Shown: piece by piece, positions 48,645-57,758 of the stretch | How positions within the stretch are numbered: position 1 is the stretch's first letter | Layout of the letters: each line of letters starts with the position of its first letter | NCBI GenBank assembly: GCA_021108185.1 | Contig: JAIORJ010000182.1 | Location: 62,001 to 126,000 of the forward strand | Direction: 5' to 3' | From: Methanococcoides sp. | GTDB lineage: Archaea; Halobacteriota; Methanosarcinia; Methanosarcinales; Methanosarcinaceae | Length of the DNA stretch: 64,000 bases | Notes under the pieces: generated by a model | Databases searched by the model: none | Told to the model about the DNA's origin: nothing | The model's input: only the letters and a program-made list of their open reading frames with translations | Position numbers and translations under genes: made by a program

Positions 48645-49298
48645 TTAAAGACCTGTTTCAAATTCACTTGCTTCATAGTTGAAAGGAATATCCCTTTCGT
48701 TTGCGATCTCTCTTGCCAGAAGCCAATATACGAGGGAAAGTGCTTTTCTACCCTTGTTGTTGGTTGGAATAACAAGATCTACATTGGAGGTCATGTTGTT
48801 AGTGTCACAAAGTGCAACAACAGGAATACCTACATTTACAGCTTCCCTGATGACCTGTGCATCTCCTGCAGGATCGGTCACAATTACTACATCTGGCTCA
48901 AAGAAACCTTCCTGGACAGGGTTTGTAAGACTGCCTGGAATGAACCTACCGACCTTTGAAACTGCTCCAACTGACTTTGAGAACATAGTTGCTGGATACT
49001 GACCATACTGACGTGCGGATACGACAAGTATTCTGGATGGGTCATACTTTGAAAGGAAATGTGCAATAGATCTGATCCTGTCATCAGTTGACTGTATGTC
49101 GAGTACGTAAAGTCCATCTGTCCTTACACGGTAAACGAACTTCATCATGTTCTGTGTCTTCTGCTGGGTACCAATGTGTACACCTGCTGCCAGATACTCA
49201 TCTATAGGGACAAGTGATGTGGACTCTGTGGACTCTGTGTTCTCTGCTGCTGCGCTTGTTTCAGCTGTAATCTCAATATTTTGATCCGTATTTTCCAT
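48645..49298 (-). CDS. rpsB: 30S ribosomal protein S2 (uS2)
   Basis: 217-aa uS2 of the small subunit, archaeal type, with an acidic Thr/Glu-rich N-terminal extension of about 25 residues before [20 protein letters not shown]. Conserved parts include [47 protein letters not shown] and a [18 protein letters not shown] end. GAGGTGAATTT precedes the ATG. It follows rpoK by 13 nt; the enolase gene that often lies between them in euryarchaea is absent. Confidence 0.95.
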   Translation of the reverse strand: MENTDQNIEITAETSAAAENTESTESTSLVPIDEYLAAGVHIGTQQKTQNMMKFVYRVRTDGLYVLDIQSTDDRIRSIAHFLSKYDPSRILVVSARQYGQYPATMFSKSVGAVSKVGRFIPGSLTNPVQEGFFEPDVVIVTDPAGDAQVIREAVNVGIPVVALCDTNNMTSNVDLVIPTNNKGRKALSLVYWLLAREIANERDIPFNYEASEFETGL

Positions 49299-49311
49299 AA
49301 ATTCACCTCAG

Positions 49312-49491
49312 TTATCGTAAATTTCTCTTGACTGTAATAGGTATAACGCCTTTCTCAAATTCAAGTGTAGCTAGATATAATGCGTCAGTGCTATCGTCTT
49401 CGACCAATATGGGTGCTTCCATTGCAATCTGAAGTGATCTTGCCCCTATGATCCTTGCACGTTCATACCTAGTGTATTTCTCATTGCTCAA
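49312..49491 (-). CDS. rpoK: DNA-directed RNA polymerase subunit K (Rpo6)
   Basis: 59-aa omega/Rpb6-like subunit that stabilises the polymerase assembly. It reads [20 protein letters not shown] near the start and [12 protein letters not shown] in the middle, and ends [12 protein letters not shown], the complete family pattern. It begins with TTG at 49491; GGTGAT lies 4-5 nt upstream and no in-frame ATG is available. A TATA-like run near 49549-49565 on the minus strand suggests that rpoK-rpsB has its own promoter. Confidence 0.93.
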   Translation of the reverse strand: MSNEKYTRYERARIIGARSLQIAMEAPILVEDDSTDALYLATLEFEKGVIPITVKRNLR

Positions 49492-49631
49492 TTAATCACC
49501 CTTATTAAAAAATCATTAATGAAATATTTTGAACAAACATAGTCAGACGATATTATATATTAACAAATAATCAAATCCAGAAACAGTATTCATTTGGTTT
49601 CGTTCTGACTTATTAAATATATGAAAGTGTT

Positions 49632-49794
49632 ATTCGGAATCCCTCCGAATGTGGTTATCGATCTTAGTGAAGGCTGATATTATCAGTTAGCCCAAAATGG
49701 GCCAATGGAACCGCTGAGATCGGTCCTCAGGTGCCGGTTTATTTCGCACAGATTCCAATAAAGGGCTGTGGCCCGAACACCAAAAGGTGCTCGG
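49632..49794. ncRNA. candidate structured RNA: seven consecutive hairpins between rpoK and rpoN
   Basis: Hairpins in order on the plus strand: ATTCGGA/TCCGAAT (49632-49650), CTGAT/ATCAG (49674-49686), TTAGCCCA/TGGGCCAA (49687-49705), AACCG-CTGAG/CTCAG-CGGTT (49709-49739), TTTATT/AATAAA (49738-49762), GGGC/GCCC (49763-49774), and CCGAACACC/GGTGCTCGG (49773-49794, nine pairs, AAAA loop). They stand almost end to end, unlike a simple terminator. The strand is not settled: it could be the 3' region of the rpoN transcript (minus) or a plus-strand RNA driven by TTAAATAT near 49612. Not a tRNA, SRP RNA or RNase P RNA. Confidence 0.4.
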
Positions 49795-49811
49795 AGTACC
49801 TTGCAACCCAT

Positions 49812-50000
49812 TTACTGATATGGAGCCATTGTGTCCACAAGCTCGACATGAGCAAGGAACATTCTCCTGCAACAGTACCTAACGAACTTCAGGTCATCGA
49901 GTACTGTAGCAGGGTCTTCTCCTTCACCTGTACGACGTTTGTACTCTTCCCAGCCTTCCGCAATAACCTTTCCACATGTGAAACAGCGAACTGGAATCAT
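49812..50000 (-). CDS. rpoN: DNA-directed RNA polymerase subunit N (Rpo10)
   Basis: 62-aa zinc-binding Rpb10 homologue. It begins [23 protein letters not shown], with the C-x2-C half of the zinc site, and has the CC pair in [25 protein letters not shown] precedes ATG 50000. It lies 14 nt after rpsI. The 320-bp stretch beyond it to rpoK contains only the hairpin series and the rpoK promoter. Confidence 0.95.
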   Translation of the reverse strand: MIPVRCFTCGKVIAEGWEEYKRRTGEGEDPATVLDDLKFVRYCCRRMFLAHVELVDTMAPYQ

Positions 50001-50014
50001 TGTAACTACCCGCC

Positions 50015-50419
50015 TTACCTGTAAGATTTCTGATATTTAGCACGTGCACCTGGTCCACCGAACTTCTTGGTCTCTTTCTTCCTGGCATCGTTTACCAGAA
50101 GATTCCTGTCGTATGCCATGAAAGCATCTCTGAGGTCGGTGTCGTTGGTCCACTCTACAATTCCTCTTGCGATAGCAGTTCTGATCGCATTTGCCTGGCC
50201 CATGATTCCGCCACCACTGACCTTTACATCAATGTCAAGGCCAGAAACAGCTTCGCTTGCCAGCATTAGAGGTTCGATGATCTTAAGTTTTGCGAACATA
50301 GGTTCGTAGATCTCAACAGGTTTCTTGTTGATCCTAGCTTTACCTGTTCCTGCAGAAACTGTTGCTCGTGCAATTGCAGTTTTGTTTTTACCGGACGTAT
50401 TAACAACTTTAGTAGCCAT
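50015..50419 (-). CDS. rpsI: 30S ribosomal protein S9 (uS9)
   Basis: 134-aa uS9: [27 protein letters not shown] at the start, [26 protein letters not shown], and the basic C-terminal [17 protein letters not shown] that reaches the P-site tRNA. GGGAG precedes the ATG. It lies 13 nt after rplM. Confidence 0.96.
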   Translation of the reverse strand: MATKVVNTSGKNKTAIARATVSAGTGKARINKKPVEIYEPMFAKLKIIEPLMLASEAVSGLDIDVKVSGGGIMGQANAIRTAIARGIVEWTNDTDLRDAFMAYDRNLLVNDARKKETKKFGGPGARAKYQKSYR

Positions 50420-50432
50420 GAATAAATCTCCC

Positions 50433-50852
50433 TTAGAATTTAGAACCTAACTTGTGGCTTACTTCGCCAATGGTCACATACTTGTTAGAACTAAGACGCG
50501 TCATTTCTGCGTTTTCGACACTAACAAATTCTGCATCCTGGTATTCATAAGGAATACCTACATACACCTTCAGGCGACCCATTGCGTCTTTGCCCCTTGC
50601 TCGTTTGTAAGGAAGCATACCCCTGACGGTCCTCTTGAGGATCCTGTCTGGTCTTCTAGGGAAGTAAGGACCGAATTCACGTGTGCCCATATTTCGAATA
50701 ATGTCATATTCCTCAAAGGTAGTTACCTTTGAACCGGAGATCACTGCCTGCTCTGCATTCACAATGGAGACTTCTTCTCCTGAAAGCAACATCTTTGCAA
50801 CGTTACTTGCGAGCCTGCCCATAATCAAACCATTTGCATCGATTACTGTCAT
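50433..50852 (-). CDS. rplM: 50S ribosomal protein L13 (uL13)
   Basis: 139-aa uL13 of archaeal type: [42 protein letters not shown] and [22 protein letters not shown] 50852 is chosen because GAGGTG lies 6 nt upstream; the GTG at 50861 is part of that site. The upstream rpl18e stop is about 10 nt away. Confidence 0.96.
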   Translation of the reverse strand: MTVIDANGLIMGRLASNVAKMLLSGEEVSIVNAEQAVISGSKVTTFEEYDIIRNMGTREFGPYFPRRPDRILKRTVRGMLPYKRARGKDAMGRLKVYVGIPYEYQDAEFVSVENAEMTRLSSNKYVTIGEVSHKLGSKF

Positions 50853-50862
50853 TTGAAACACC

Positions 50863-51243
50863 TCATTGCATGATCCTTATGCCAGAACCTGCTGGATTCT
50901 CTTCCAGAATCTGTTCAATGGTCATGCACTTTCCACCAGCATTTGTGATCTTGTCAACAGCAGTTGTACTGAATGTAAGTGCTGCGACAGTTACAGCGTG
51001 ACCAAGCGCACCTGCACCCAATACCTTTCCAGGTATAAGTACGAGGTCATTCTCGGCTGCATGCCTGTTGATCTTGCTCAGATTTACCTCAGCATAGATC
51101 CTGCTAGGTTTCTCGAGCCTCATCGCCATATCCCTCCAGATCGGTGCATCATTCTCACGTGCAGTATCCTTAAGCACAGAGATTAATGCAGGAATCCTTG
51201 GATTGGTTTTCCTTGTAATTTTCATTTGTGTTTTTTTACTCAT
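50863..51243 (-). CDS. rpl18e: 50S ribosomal protein L18e (eL18)
   Basis: 126-aa eL18: [62 protein letters not shown] (quoted in parts) and the GTGIRIMQ-like SGIRIMQ end. GGAGG lies 8 nt before ATG 51243. It starts the rpl18e-rplM-rpsI-rpoN cluster. The 131-bp gap before it holds a TATA-like TTTAATTA near 51335 on the minus strand, the likely promoter. Confidence 0.95.
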   Translation of the reverse strand: MSKKTQMKITRKTNPRIPALISVLKDTARENDAPIWRDMAMRLEKPSRIYAEVNLSKINRHAAENDLVLIPGKVLGAGALGHAVTVAALTFSTTAVDKITNAGGKCMTIEQILEENPAGSGIRIMQ

Positions 51244-51374
51244 AATGCCCCTCCGCAAGTTTTCTTACTCACGCAGTAATGCGTTCGAACATTTGAACAC
51301 TTTCCAGTCGATAATTAACTGGAGTTGCCATAATTAAATTAATAGTACATAAAGATTGTGCGGACCCTAACCCC

Positions 51375-51842
51375 TCAGACAGACATCCCTGAAACCCTAC
51401 CATAGACATCATCGAACAGCGGCCCCACATCACAACCCAGTTCATGCGCCACCAGCAAAGCTGCAACCTCTGCATCCAGAAGACCATCCAACGACTCTTG
51501 CTTCTGATTGATACGTGAAACGACCTCTCTCTTGTCAATCCCACTATTTGAAACAATAATGTCCATTATCATTTCAATGGTCCCCTTCTCACGGAAAAGA
51601 TCAGGAGAAGGTTTGAAGCCCGCAGGAATGTCAAGAGAAGATGCATCCAGGTTCAAGACAAGTTCGCCTTCATCGAACTTCAAAATACCCGACATAATAC
51701 CCTGGTCCCTCACCTTTGAAGCTTGGGCCGGAGACATCCATTTAAGATCGAAGGACAACGAAAACTCGAAGTCCTTTATCGAAAGAGAAGAAGTAGCATT
51801 CTTCTTAAAAGGCGATGCTACCACAAGAGAAAGTTCGTCCAT
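51375..51842 (-). CDS. DUF2240 family protein
   Basis: 155-aa conserved archaeal protein, matching DUF2240: VVASPFKKNATSSLSIKDFEFSLSFDLKWMSP (parts), GILKFDEGELVLNLDASSLDIPAGFKPSPDLF (parts), and the C-terminal LDAEVAALLVAHELGCDV. Cytoplasmic, no catalytic signature. Its ATG overlaps the stop of the upstream gene by one base (TAATG), so the two are translationally coupled. Function unknown. Confidence 0.8.
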   Translation of the reverse strand: MDELSLVVASPFKKNATSSLSIKDFEFSLSFDLKWMSPAQASKVRDQGIMSGILKFDEGELVLNLDASSLDIPAGFKPSPDLFREKGTIEMIMDIIVSNSGIDKREVVSRINQKQESLDGLLDAEVAALLVAHELGCDVGPLFDDVYGRVSGMSV

Positions 51843-52324
51843 TATGCACCACGTCTAAGCTCATCTATAATAGTATCTGCGACCCGACCGCACTCAGTCC
51901 TTTCCGGACCATCTATATGATTGATCCTCAGAGTAAGTACCTCAGACTCAAGGATGGCACGCACCAAATATGCATCACCCCTGATAGGCACACGATTGTA
52001 CTTCCCATCAAGATAACTATAGGAAAGATTCACCCTGAAATCAATGATTCCCTCCGGTTCAATAGTCTCAAGGACGGAATCCACATTATCATAGTTCAGT
52101 GAGGTAAACTCCATACCATTCATAGCGATCTCAACATGTATTCCCCGCTTTGCCTGAATTCGATGTCCTTTCTTAGTAGTCGATTCGGTCACGAACATAC
52201 CGAACTTACCGTCCATGCCTGCCATTACCTTCACAAAAAAGATCAGGTCTGAATAATAGCGATGCTTCTGTTCAAACTGGACTTCCCTGTGTGGGAAACG
52301 ATGGTATACCCGCTTTCTCATCAT
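51842..52324 (-). CDS. conserved hypothetical protein coupled to DUF2240
   Basis: About 160 aa, not recognised. It is mostly beta with charged loops: FEQKHRYYSDLIFFVKVMAG, FGMFVTESTTKKGHRIQAKRG, IDFRVNLSYSYLDGKYNRVPIRG, and a short C-terminal helix DTIIDELRRGA. No Cys or metal site. The start is ATG 52324 (MMRKRVYHRF), where GGAGG is about 11 nt upstream; the frame is open to 52393. A hairpin GTGGGC/GCCCAC lies at about 52363-52384, in the gap after serA. Coupled to the DUF2240 gene by a TAATG overlap. Confidence 0.6.
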   Translation of the reverse strand: MMRKRVYHRFPHREVQFEQKHRYYSDLIFFVKVMAGMDGKFGMFVTESTTKKGHRIQAKRGIHVEIAMNGMEFTSLNYDNVDSVLETIEPEGIIDFRVNLSYSYLDGKYNRVPIRGDAYLVRAILESEVLTLRINHIDGPERTECGRVADTIIDELRRGA

Positions 52325-52395
52325 ATAGATACATGCCTCCGATCCAAACACGGAATGTATGCGTGGGCGATCACTGCCCACACATGAAAACAATT

Positions 52396-53967
52396 TTAAA
52401 GTGTAACTAATTTTGCATCAAGTATGCCATCGATGGCACGGATCTCATCAAGTATAGTCTCAGAGACCTCATTGTCAACATTAAGAGCCATGATGGTCTT
52501 ACCTCCGACTTCCACACGGCCTACCTGCATACCGGAAATATTTATTTCGTTCTCGCCAAGCACTATGCAGCATGGACCAATGACGTTCGGACGATTGATG
52601 TGATTCGAAACGATCATAAAACCATGAGGAACAAGATCCACATACTGACCATCGATCATAACGATCTTTGGCTCACGACCGACCACTGCACCGGAAACGG
52701 ACTTTGTGTTCGTACCCTGGAAAAGAGTGATCCTAATGGTTGAAGCATGATCTCCGGAAGTTTCGGATTTACTCTCAACTACTTCGACGTTTCTGGACTT
52801 GGCCAATGAAGGAGCGTTCACATAGTTCACAGCAGAACCAACTGCATCCTCAAGAATGCCCTTTAAAGCTGCAACAGTTACAGCCCTTGTATCCTTATCA
52901 GCGATCTCACCATTGTAAGATATCTCGATCTTATCGTAATTAGCATCAAGAAGCTGTGATGCCACACTACCCAACGTCTCAGCAAGCCCAATATAAGGAG
53001 CAAGTGTCGCCATTACTTCCGGCTTTACAGCAGGAATATTGATAGTATTACGTGCAGAGCCACCATTCAGAACAGAAATTACCTCTTCAGCAACAGATAC
53101 TGCAACATTGACCTGTGCCTCTTCTGTTGATGCACCCAAATGAGGCGTTACGATCACATTATCAAGACCAAGGAAAGGACAGTCAAATGGAGGTTCACTG
53201 GTGAATACATCGATAGCAGCACCGGCGATCTTCCCATCCCTTGCAGCATCGGCAAGAGCTTCCTCATTGATAATTCCCCCACGTGCACAATTGATGACCC
53301 TTGCGGAGCTCTTCATCATATCGAACTGTGCTTTATCGAGGATATTACGAGTCTCTTTTATAAGCGGAGTATGAACTGTAATGAAATCTGCCCTCTGAGC
53401 AATATCGTCAACGGTGGTAAGTTCAACGCCCATATCCTTGGCACGGTCTTCAGTAACGAAAGGATCATAGGCCAGAATTGACATTTCAAGACCCTGTGCA
53501 CGTTTTGCCACCTCAGCACCAATACGCCCCAGACCGATTACACCAAGTGTCTTGCCATTGACCTCGACACCCATGAAGTTCTTACGTTCCCATTTCTTAG
53601 CCTTTAAAGAAGCATTCGCCTGAGGGATGTTCCTTGCCATCGACATCATCATAGCGATAGTGTGTTCTGCTGCGGAGAGCATGTTACCCTCAGGAGCATT
53701 AACAACAATAATACCTTTCTCGGTAGCTGCATCCACATCGATATTATCGACACCTACACCAGCCCTACCTATGATCTTAAGATTGTCAGCAGCATCGATG
53801 ACCCTTTTTGTGACCTGTGTACCACTGCGAATGACAAGAGCATCGAAACTACCGATCTTCTCTACAAGCTCGTCCTCAGAAAGACCCGTTGAAACATCAA
53901 CGTCAAAATGCTCACTTAACTTTGAAACTCCTTCCTCTGATAATGAATCGCTTACCAATACTTTCAT
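52396..53967 (-). CDS. serA: D-3-phosphoglycerate dehydrogenase
   Basis: First step of serine synthesis, NAD-dependent oxidation of 3-phosphoglycerate. The 523-aa protein has the catalytic domain with [16 protein letters not shown], the Rossmann motif [16 protein letters not shown], catalytic His in [17 protein letters not shown], an intervening ASB domain, and a C-terminal ACT domain ([22 protein letters not shown]) for feedback by serine. CGGAGAT precedes the ATG. TATA-like ATATTTAAAC lies at 54026-54035 on the minus strand, with a palindrome behind it. Confidence 0.95.
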   Translation of the reverse strand: MKVLVSDSLSEEGVSKLSEHFDVDVSTGLSEDELVEKIGSFDALVIRSGTQVTKRVIDAADNLKIIGRAGVGVDNIDVDAATEKGIIVVNAPEGNMLSAAEHTIAMMMSMARNIPQANASLKAKKWERKNFMGVEVNGKTLGVIGLGRIGAEVAKRAQGLEMSILAYDPFVTEDRAKDMGVELTTVDDIAQRADFITVHTPLIKETRNILDKAQFDMMKSSARVINCARGGIINEEALADAARDGKIAGAAIDVFTSEPPFDCPFLGLDNVIVTPHLGASTEEAQVNVAVSVAEEVISVLNGGSARNTINIPAVKPEVMATLAPYIGLAETLGSVASQLLDANYDKIEISYNGEIADKDTRAVTVAALKGILEDAVGSAVNYVNAPSLAKSRNVEVVESKSETSGDHASTIRITLFQGTNTKSVSGAVVGREPKIVMIDGQYVDLVPHGFMIVSNHINRPNVIGPCCIVLGENEINISGMQVGRVEVGGKTIMALNVDNEVSETILDEIRAIDGILDAKLVTL

Positions 53968-54043
53968 ATTTAGAATCTCCGGATGTGATAATAAAATGTG
54001 ATCTTATGAATAGAACATAAAAAAATGTTTAAATATGTCCATT

Positions 54044-54062
54044 AATGACACGTTTTGTCATT
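54044..54062. promoter_or_regulatory. inverted repeat upstream of the serA promoter
   Basis: AATGACA at 54044-54050 and TGTCATT at 54056-54062 form a perfect 7-bp inverted repeat around CGTTT. It lies about 8 bp upstream of the serA TATA element (minus strand), where an activator or repressor of serine synthesis could bind. The remainder of the 272-bp spacer shows no ORF. Confidence 0.5.
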
Positions 54063-54239
54063 TATCTATCATAAAACACATCCTTCTAAATATAGCTAAC
54101 TATACTTACGTAGCATCAGAAAAGATACATCATAGATACATCAGGACAGCATCACGTCCAAGTGCCGTAAAAAGAAAAAGGGAAAGGACATATGCCCTTC
54201 AGATATTACAATTAAGATATTTCACTGAATATGCAGTCA

Positions 54240-54515
54240 TTACTTAATGTACAATCCACACTTACAAGAACCACGCATCTCCACATCACGAGTCCGAGCA
54301 GGACATGGACAGATGACCTTCTTATCCTTTTCCACATCCCCGGTCCTCTTCTGGCAGAAACAGTACCATTCACCATATTCACGTTTATTATTGCAGATGC
54401 CCTTGACCGCAGTCGTTATGACATCATAATCAGGGTTCAGCCTATAACCAGTGGCCTCTGCATTTTTCTTTGACTTATGATAGAATTCTTCTTCAAGTTC
54501 GCCTTCGAATTTCAT
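54240..54515 (-). CDS. ferredoxin-thioredoxin reductase catalytic-type protein
   Basis: 91-aa protein with the FTR beta-subunit pattern of CxC pairs: an early Cys (GICNN), then CFC, CPC and CKC, which in plants bind a 4Fe-4S cluster next to a redox-active disulfide. It would reduce a thioredoxin-like partner with ferredoxin electrons. The N-terminal part is helical and acidic. GGAAGTGATG precedes ATG 54515. It lies 36 nt after fprA on the same strand. Confidence 0.85.
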   Translation of the reverse strand: MKFEGELEEEFYHKSKKNAEATGYRLNPDYDVITTAVKGICNNKREYGEWYCFCQKRTGDVEKDKKVICPCPARTRDVEMRGSCKCGLYIK

Positions 54516-54551
54516 TCATCATCACTTCCTTGTTTTTAATAAAAATAAATA

Positions 54552-55766
54552 TCAGTTCGACTTCTCCAATGCAAGCTCTGCAAGCCTGCCACCGAGTTCA
54601 CGGCACGCCTTAATATCATCCGCGTATGGCCTGTACTTTACCTGAAGACCCGGCTCAATTATCTCAAGCCCGGCAGACACCATCATTTCCTCAACATGCT
54701 TGACCGCGCCACCGCCCCAGCCAAATGAACCGAAAGCAACAGCGCTTTTGCCCTTAGGACGAAGCCCTTTAAGGTATGTAAGGAAACCGGATATCGTAAA
54801 GAACATGGTACTATGCATGGTCGGAGAACCAACAGCAATGACAGGAGAAGACATGATTTCCCGCAACATCAAGCTCCAATCGTTTTTCCGAAGGTGGAAC
54901 ATCTTGGCTTCAACACCGCATTCAGACACCCCTTCAACGATCTCTTTTGCCATTATCTCAGTACTGTTCCACATACTATCATAGATGACCAGAACCTTTG
55001 GAACAACTTCACCCGTAGCCCATTTAATATAAGCTTCCACCACCCTCATAGGGTCCTTTCGCCATATGACCCCATGAGAAGGCGCGATCATATCAAATTC
55101 AAGCCCAAGTTCCGCGATCTTATCAGCATACTTGAGCACCTTTGAACCAAAAGGAAGGAGGATGTTCGCATAATATATCGCAGCATCTTCCATAGCCCCG
55201 CATTCCACCTCATCCTCGAACCTCACCGAAGTGGCGAGATGTTGCCCAAAAGCATCATTGGAGAACAGAATGCGATCTTCTTTCAGATATGTATGCATGC
55301 TATCCGGCCAATGCAACATCGGAGTCTCGATGAACATAAGCGTGCGTGAACCAATATCAAGTTCATAACCAGTATCCACTATCTCGAAATCCCAGTTGCC
55401 ACATCCCCCGGATTCATAATGCTCATCAAGACCAGCCTTACCCCGCTTAGTACAGAACAACTTCGCACCCTTTGCCAACTCCATGATAGCAGGCAGACCA
55501 CTTGAATGGTCCATCTCCACATGATTACAGATGACATGATCGATCTTTGAAGGATTGACTATCCTGCGGATCTTCTCGATCATCTCAGGTGCAAACTCGG
55601 CCTTCACAGTATCTATAAGGGTGATCTTCTCATCGATTATCAGATAAGCATTGTAAGTACCACCTTTCGGAGTTGCATAGCCATGGAAATCACGCAGGTT
55701 CCAGTCAATAACACCTACCCAGTAGACACCTTTTGCAACTTCGAAAGTATCATTCATAGTGCCCAT
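54552..55766 (-). CDS. fprA: F420H2 oxidase, A-type flavodiiron protein
   Basis: Reduces O2 to water with reduced F420, an oxygen-defence enzyme of methanogens. The 404-aa protein has a metallo-beta-lactamase-like diiron domain (ligands in HVEMDHSSG at about 82-87, LHWPDSMHTY, SNDAFGQHL, APSHGVIW) and a flavodoxin domain from about residue 255 (VLVIYDSMWNSTEIMAKEIVEG, SFGWGGGAVKHVEEM). The start at 55766 is tentative; ATG 55757 (MNDTFEV) is also possible. It follows the ferritin-like gene by 18 nt. Confidence 0.93.
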   Translation of the reverse strand: MGTMNDTFEVAKGVYWVGVIDWNLRDFHGYATPKGGTYNAYLIIDEKITLIDTVKAEFAPEMIEKIRRIVNPSKIDHVICNHVEMDHSSGLPAIMELAKGAKLFCTKRGKAGLDEHYESGGCGNWDFEIVDTGYELDIGSRTLMFIETPMLHWPDSMHTYLKEDRILFSNDAFGQHLATSVRFEDEVECGAMEDAAIYYANILLPFGSKVLKYADKIAELGLEFDMIAPSHGVIWRKDPMRVVEAYIKWATGEVVPKVLVIYDSMWNSTEIMAKEIVEGVSECGVEAKMFHLRKNDWSLMLREIMSSPVIAVGSPTMHSTMFFTISGFLTYLKGLRPKGKSAVAFGSFGWGGGAVKHVEEMMVSAGLEIIEPGLQVKYRPYADDIKACRELGGRLAELALEKSN

Positions 55767-55784
55767 ACCATTGACCCCGTCAAT

Positions 55785-56261
55785 TCAGGTCTGCATCCTA
55801 AACCCTGTGGACACTTCGAGAAATCCATCTATAAGATCATAGTGACCTCTTTCGACCGAAGCAAGCTCCTCGAAAAACTTCTCCTGTTCAGAATTATCGG
55901 CTCTCTTAGAAAGCATTTTGTAAAGATCTTCGGTCTTTCTTTCAAGCCTCATAGCTGCAAGCAGTATACCGACCTCCCCAAGATCATCTCCGACAAACTC
56001 TGAAGTGAAAGCACTCTTAAAATCAGGAGCTTCAGAAGCTTCCTCTAACAGAAGTGTCTTCCCCTCAAGATAATTGATCAGATATTGAGCATGCTTCTTT
56101 TCCTCTTCAGCAAGATAAAGGAATATATCCTTTGAAGCCGGATCAGAAGTCTTCTCTGCAAACTCAAGGTAAAAATCCCTACCCTGGTCCTCAAAAGAGA
56201 TACCAAGTTTTACCGCATCTTCAATAGAATCTATACTCCCCAGATTATAGGATTCATTCAA
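55785..56261 (-). CDS. ferritin-like (rubrerythrin/erythrin) diiron protein
   Basis: 158-aa four-helix-bundle protein with E and E-x2-H pairs: FEDQGRDFYLEFAEK, AEEEKKHAQYLINYLEG, MRLERKTEDLYKML and ASVERGHYDLIDGFLE, consistent with a diiron site. It probably handles iron or peroxide beside FprA. The frame begins with TTG at 56261, but that codon lacks a nearby ribosome site; GGAG lies upstream at a distance that would suit an ATT codon at 56274-56276 instead. So the true start is uncertain by about five residues. It heads the fprA-FTR cluster. Confidence 0.8.
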   Translation of the reverse strand: MNESYNLGSIDSIEDAVKLGISFEDQGRDFYLEFAEKTSDPASKDIFLYLAEEEKKHAQYLINYLEGKTLLLEEASEAPDFKSAFTSEFVGDDLGEVGILLAAMRLERKTEDLYKMLSKRADNSEQEKFFEELASVERGHYDLIDGFLEVSTGFRMQT

Positions 56262-56548
56262 TTTGTCTGAAATAATATCATCTCCATGTATTTTGTCTTA
56301 GTCACAAACAAACGCAATAGCTACATCCCAATTGATTTCGCCATCAATATAGAAGCAAGATACCCTAAAAAATAAACAGCTGTCACAACTTAAAAACCTT
56401 TCTAAAACAAGCAACGACCTAAGAACATACTCTATCCTAATAATTATTATATTAGAAACCTTTTTATTTACTGGTAAACATTAAGACATTGCATAACGAT
56501 TATAGAATATACATAGTCAATCGTTCACTTTAGTTAAGAGGAAGTGTT

Positions 56549-57652
56549 ATGGACAAGATAAAAATCGCAATCGCAGGACTTGGCAACTGTGCCAGTTCAC
56601 TGATCCAGGGCCTTGAGTACTATAAAGACAAAGAGGAAAAAGATGCGATAGGACTTATGCATTGGGAGATAGGTGGGTACAGACCTTTTGACATTGAAGT
56701 AGTCGCAGCATTTGACATTGATGAGAGGAAGGTCGGAAAGGACATATCAGAAGCCATTTTTGCACATCCGAACTGTACGACCGTATTCTGCCCAGATATA
56801 CCAGAGACCGGGGTAAAGGTCACAATGGGAAATATCAAAGACGGCGTGTCCGAACACATGGTGAACTACGAGGATCAGTACAGGTTCATCCCAGCAAAAG
56901 ACACCGAATCTACAAAAGAAGATGTCGTATCCATTCTAAAGGATTCTGGTGCTGAGATACTTTTGAACTTCCTCCCAGTAGGATCTGAAGAAGGAACAAA
57001 GTTCTACGCACAATGCGCACTCGATGCAAATGTAGGATTTGTCAACAACATGCCAGTATTCATTGCGAGCAACCCGGAATGGGGACAAAAGTTCGCAGAC
57101 AAGGGAATTCCAATAATCGGCGATGATATTAAAGCACAGCTTGGTGCAACCATAACACACCGTACACTTGCAGACCTTTTCAATAAAAGGGGAGTTAAAC
57201 TGGAGAGAACATACCAGCTCAACACCGGCGGTAACACTGATTTCCTCAACATGCTCAACCGCGACAGGCTTTCTTCAAAGAAGACCTCAAAGACAGAAGC
57301 TGTCCAGTCAGTACTTTCAGAAAGGCTCGATGATCACAACATCCATGTCGGACCAAGCGATTACGTCCCATGGCAGCAGGACAACAAGCTATGTTTCCTG
57401 AGAATGGAAGGAAAACTCTTCGGAGACGTACCAATGAACATCGAACTTCGTCTTTCAGTCGAAGATTCACCAAACTCCGCAGGAGTTGTCATTGATGCCA
57501 TACGCTGCTGCAAACTTGCACTGGTCAGAGGAGTAGGCGGAATACTCCATTCACCATCCGCATACTTCATGAAACACCCACCTCAGCAGTTCACTGACGA
57601 TGTGGCACACATCATGACAAATGAGTTCATAGAAGGCAAAAGAGATAACTGA
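56549..57652 (+). CDS. ino1: myo-inositol-1-phosphate synthase
   Basis: Converts glucose 6-phosphate to inositol 1-phosphate for archaeal inositol lipids. The 367-aa protein has the NAD-binding start KIAIAGLGNCASSLIQGLEYY, FDIEVVAAFDIDERKVGKD, EILLNFLPVGSEEGTKFYA, GDDIKAQLGATITHR, and QLNTGGNTDFLNMLN with the active-site Lys-containing DYVPWQQDNKLCFLRMEG. It is alone on the plus strand and interrupts the minus-strand redox series. GAGGAAGTGTT precedes the ATG. Confidence 0.94.
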   Translation: MDKIKIAIAGLGNCASSLIQGLEYYKDKEEKDAIGLMHWEIGGYRPFDIEVVAAFDIDERKVGKDISEAIFAHPNCTTVFCPDIPETGVKVTMGNIKDGVSEHMVNYEDQYRFIPAKDTESTKEDVVSILKDSGAEILLNFLPVGSEEGTKFYAQCALDANVGFVNNMPVFIASNPEWGQKFADKGIPIIGDDIKAQLGATITHRTLADLFNKRGVKLERTYQLNTGGNTDFLNMLNRDRLSSKKTSKTEAVQSVLSERLDDHNIHVGPSDYVPWQQDNKLCFLRMEGKLFGDVPMNIELRLSVEDSPNSAGVVIDAIRCCKLALVRGVGGILHSPSAYFMKHPPQQFTDDVAHIMTNEFIEGKRDN

Positions 57653-57712
57653 GCTATTTTAAGATCTATATCTCAGCAGAGGATACAGATTATTTTAAGA
57701 AATAAAGTAATT

Positions 57713-57758
57713 AAATGATGGTTATTCCGGAACTAGCCGGAAACCATCATTTATTTTT
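57713..57758. terminator. bidirectional terminator between ino1 and afpA
   Basis: AAATGATGGT pairs with ACCATCATTT, and inside TTCCGG pairs with CCGGAA around AACTAG, leaving a two-base bulge. T-rich runs flank both strands (TTATTTTT on the plus side). It lies between convergent ino1 and afpA and would end both transcripts. Confidence 0.7.

Noticed and set aside
49687-50024. Frames of 61 and 97 codons around rpoN and the hairpin series
   Set aside because: Shadows of rpoN in other frames; the hairpins interrupt any codon pattern.
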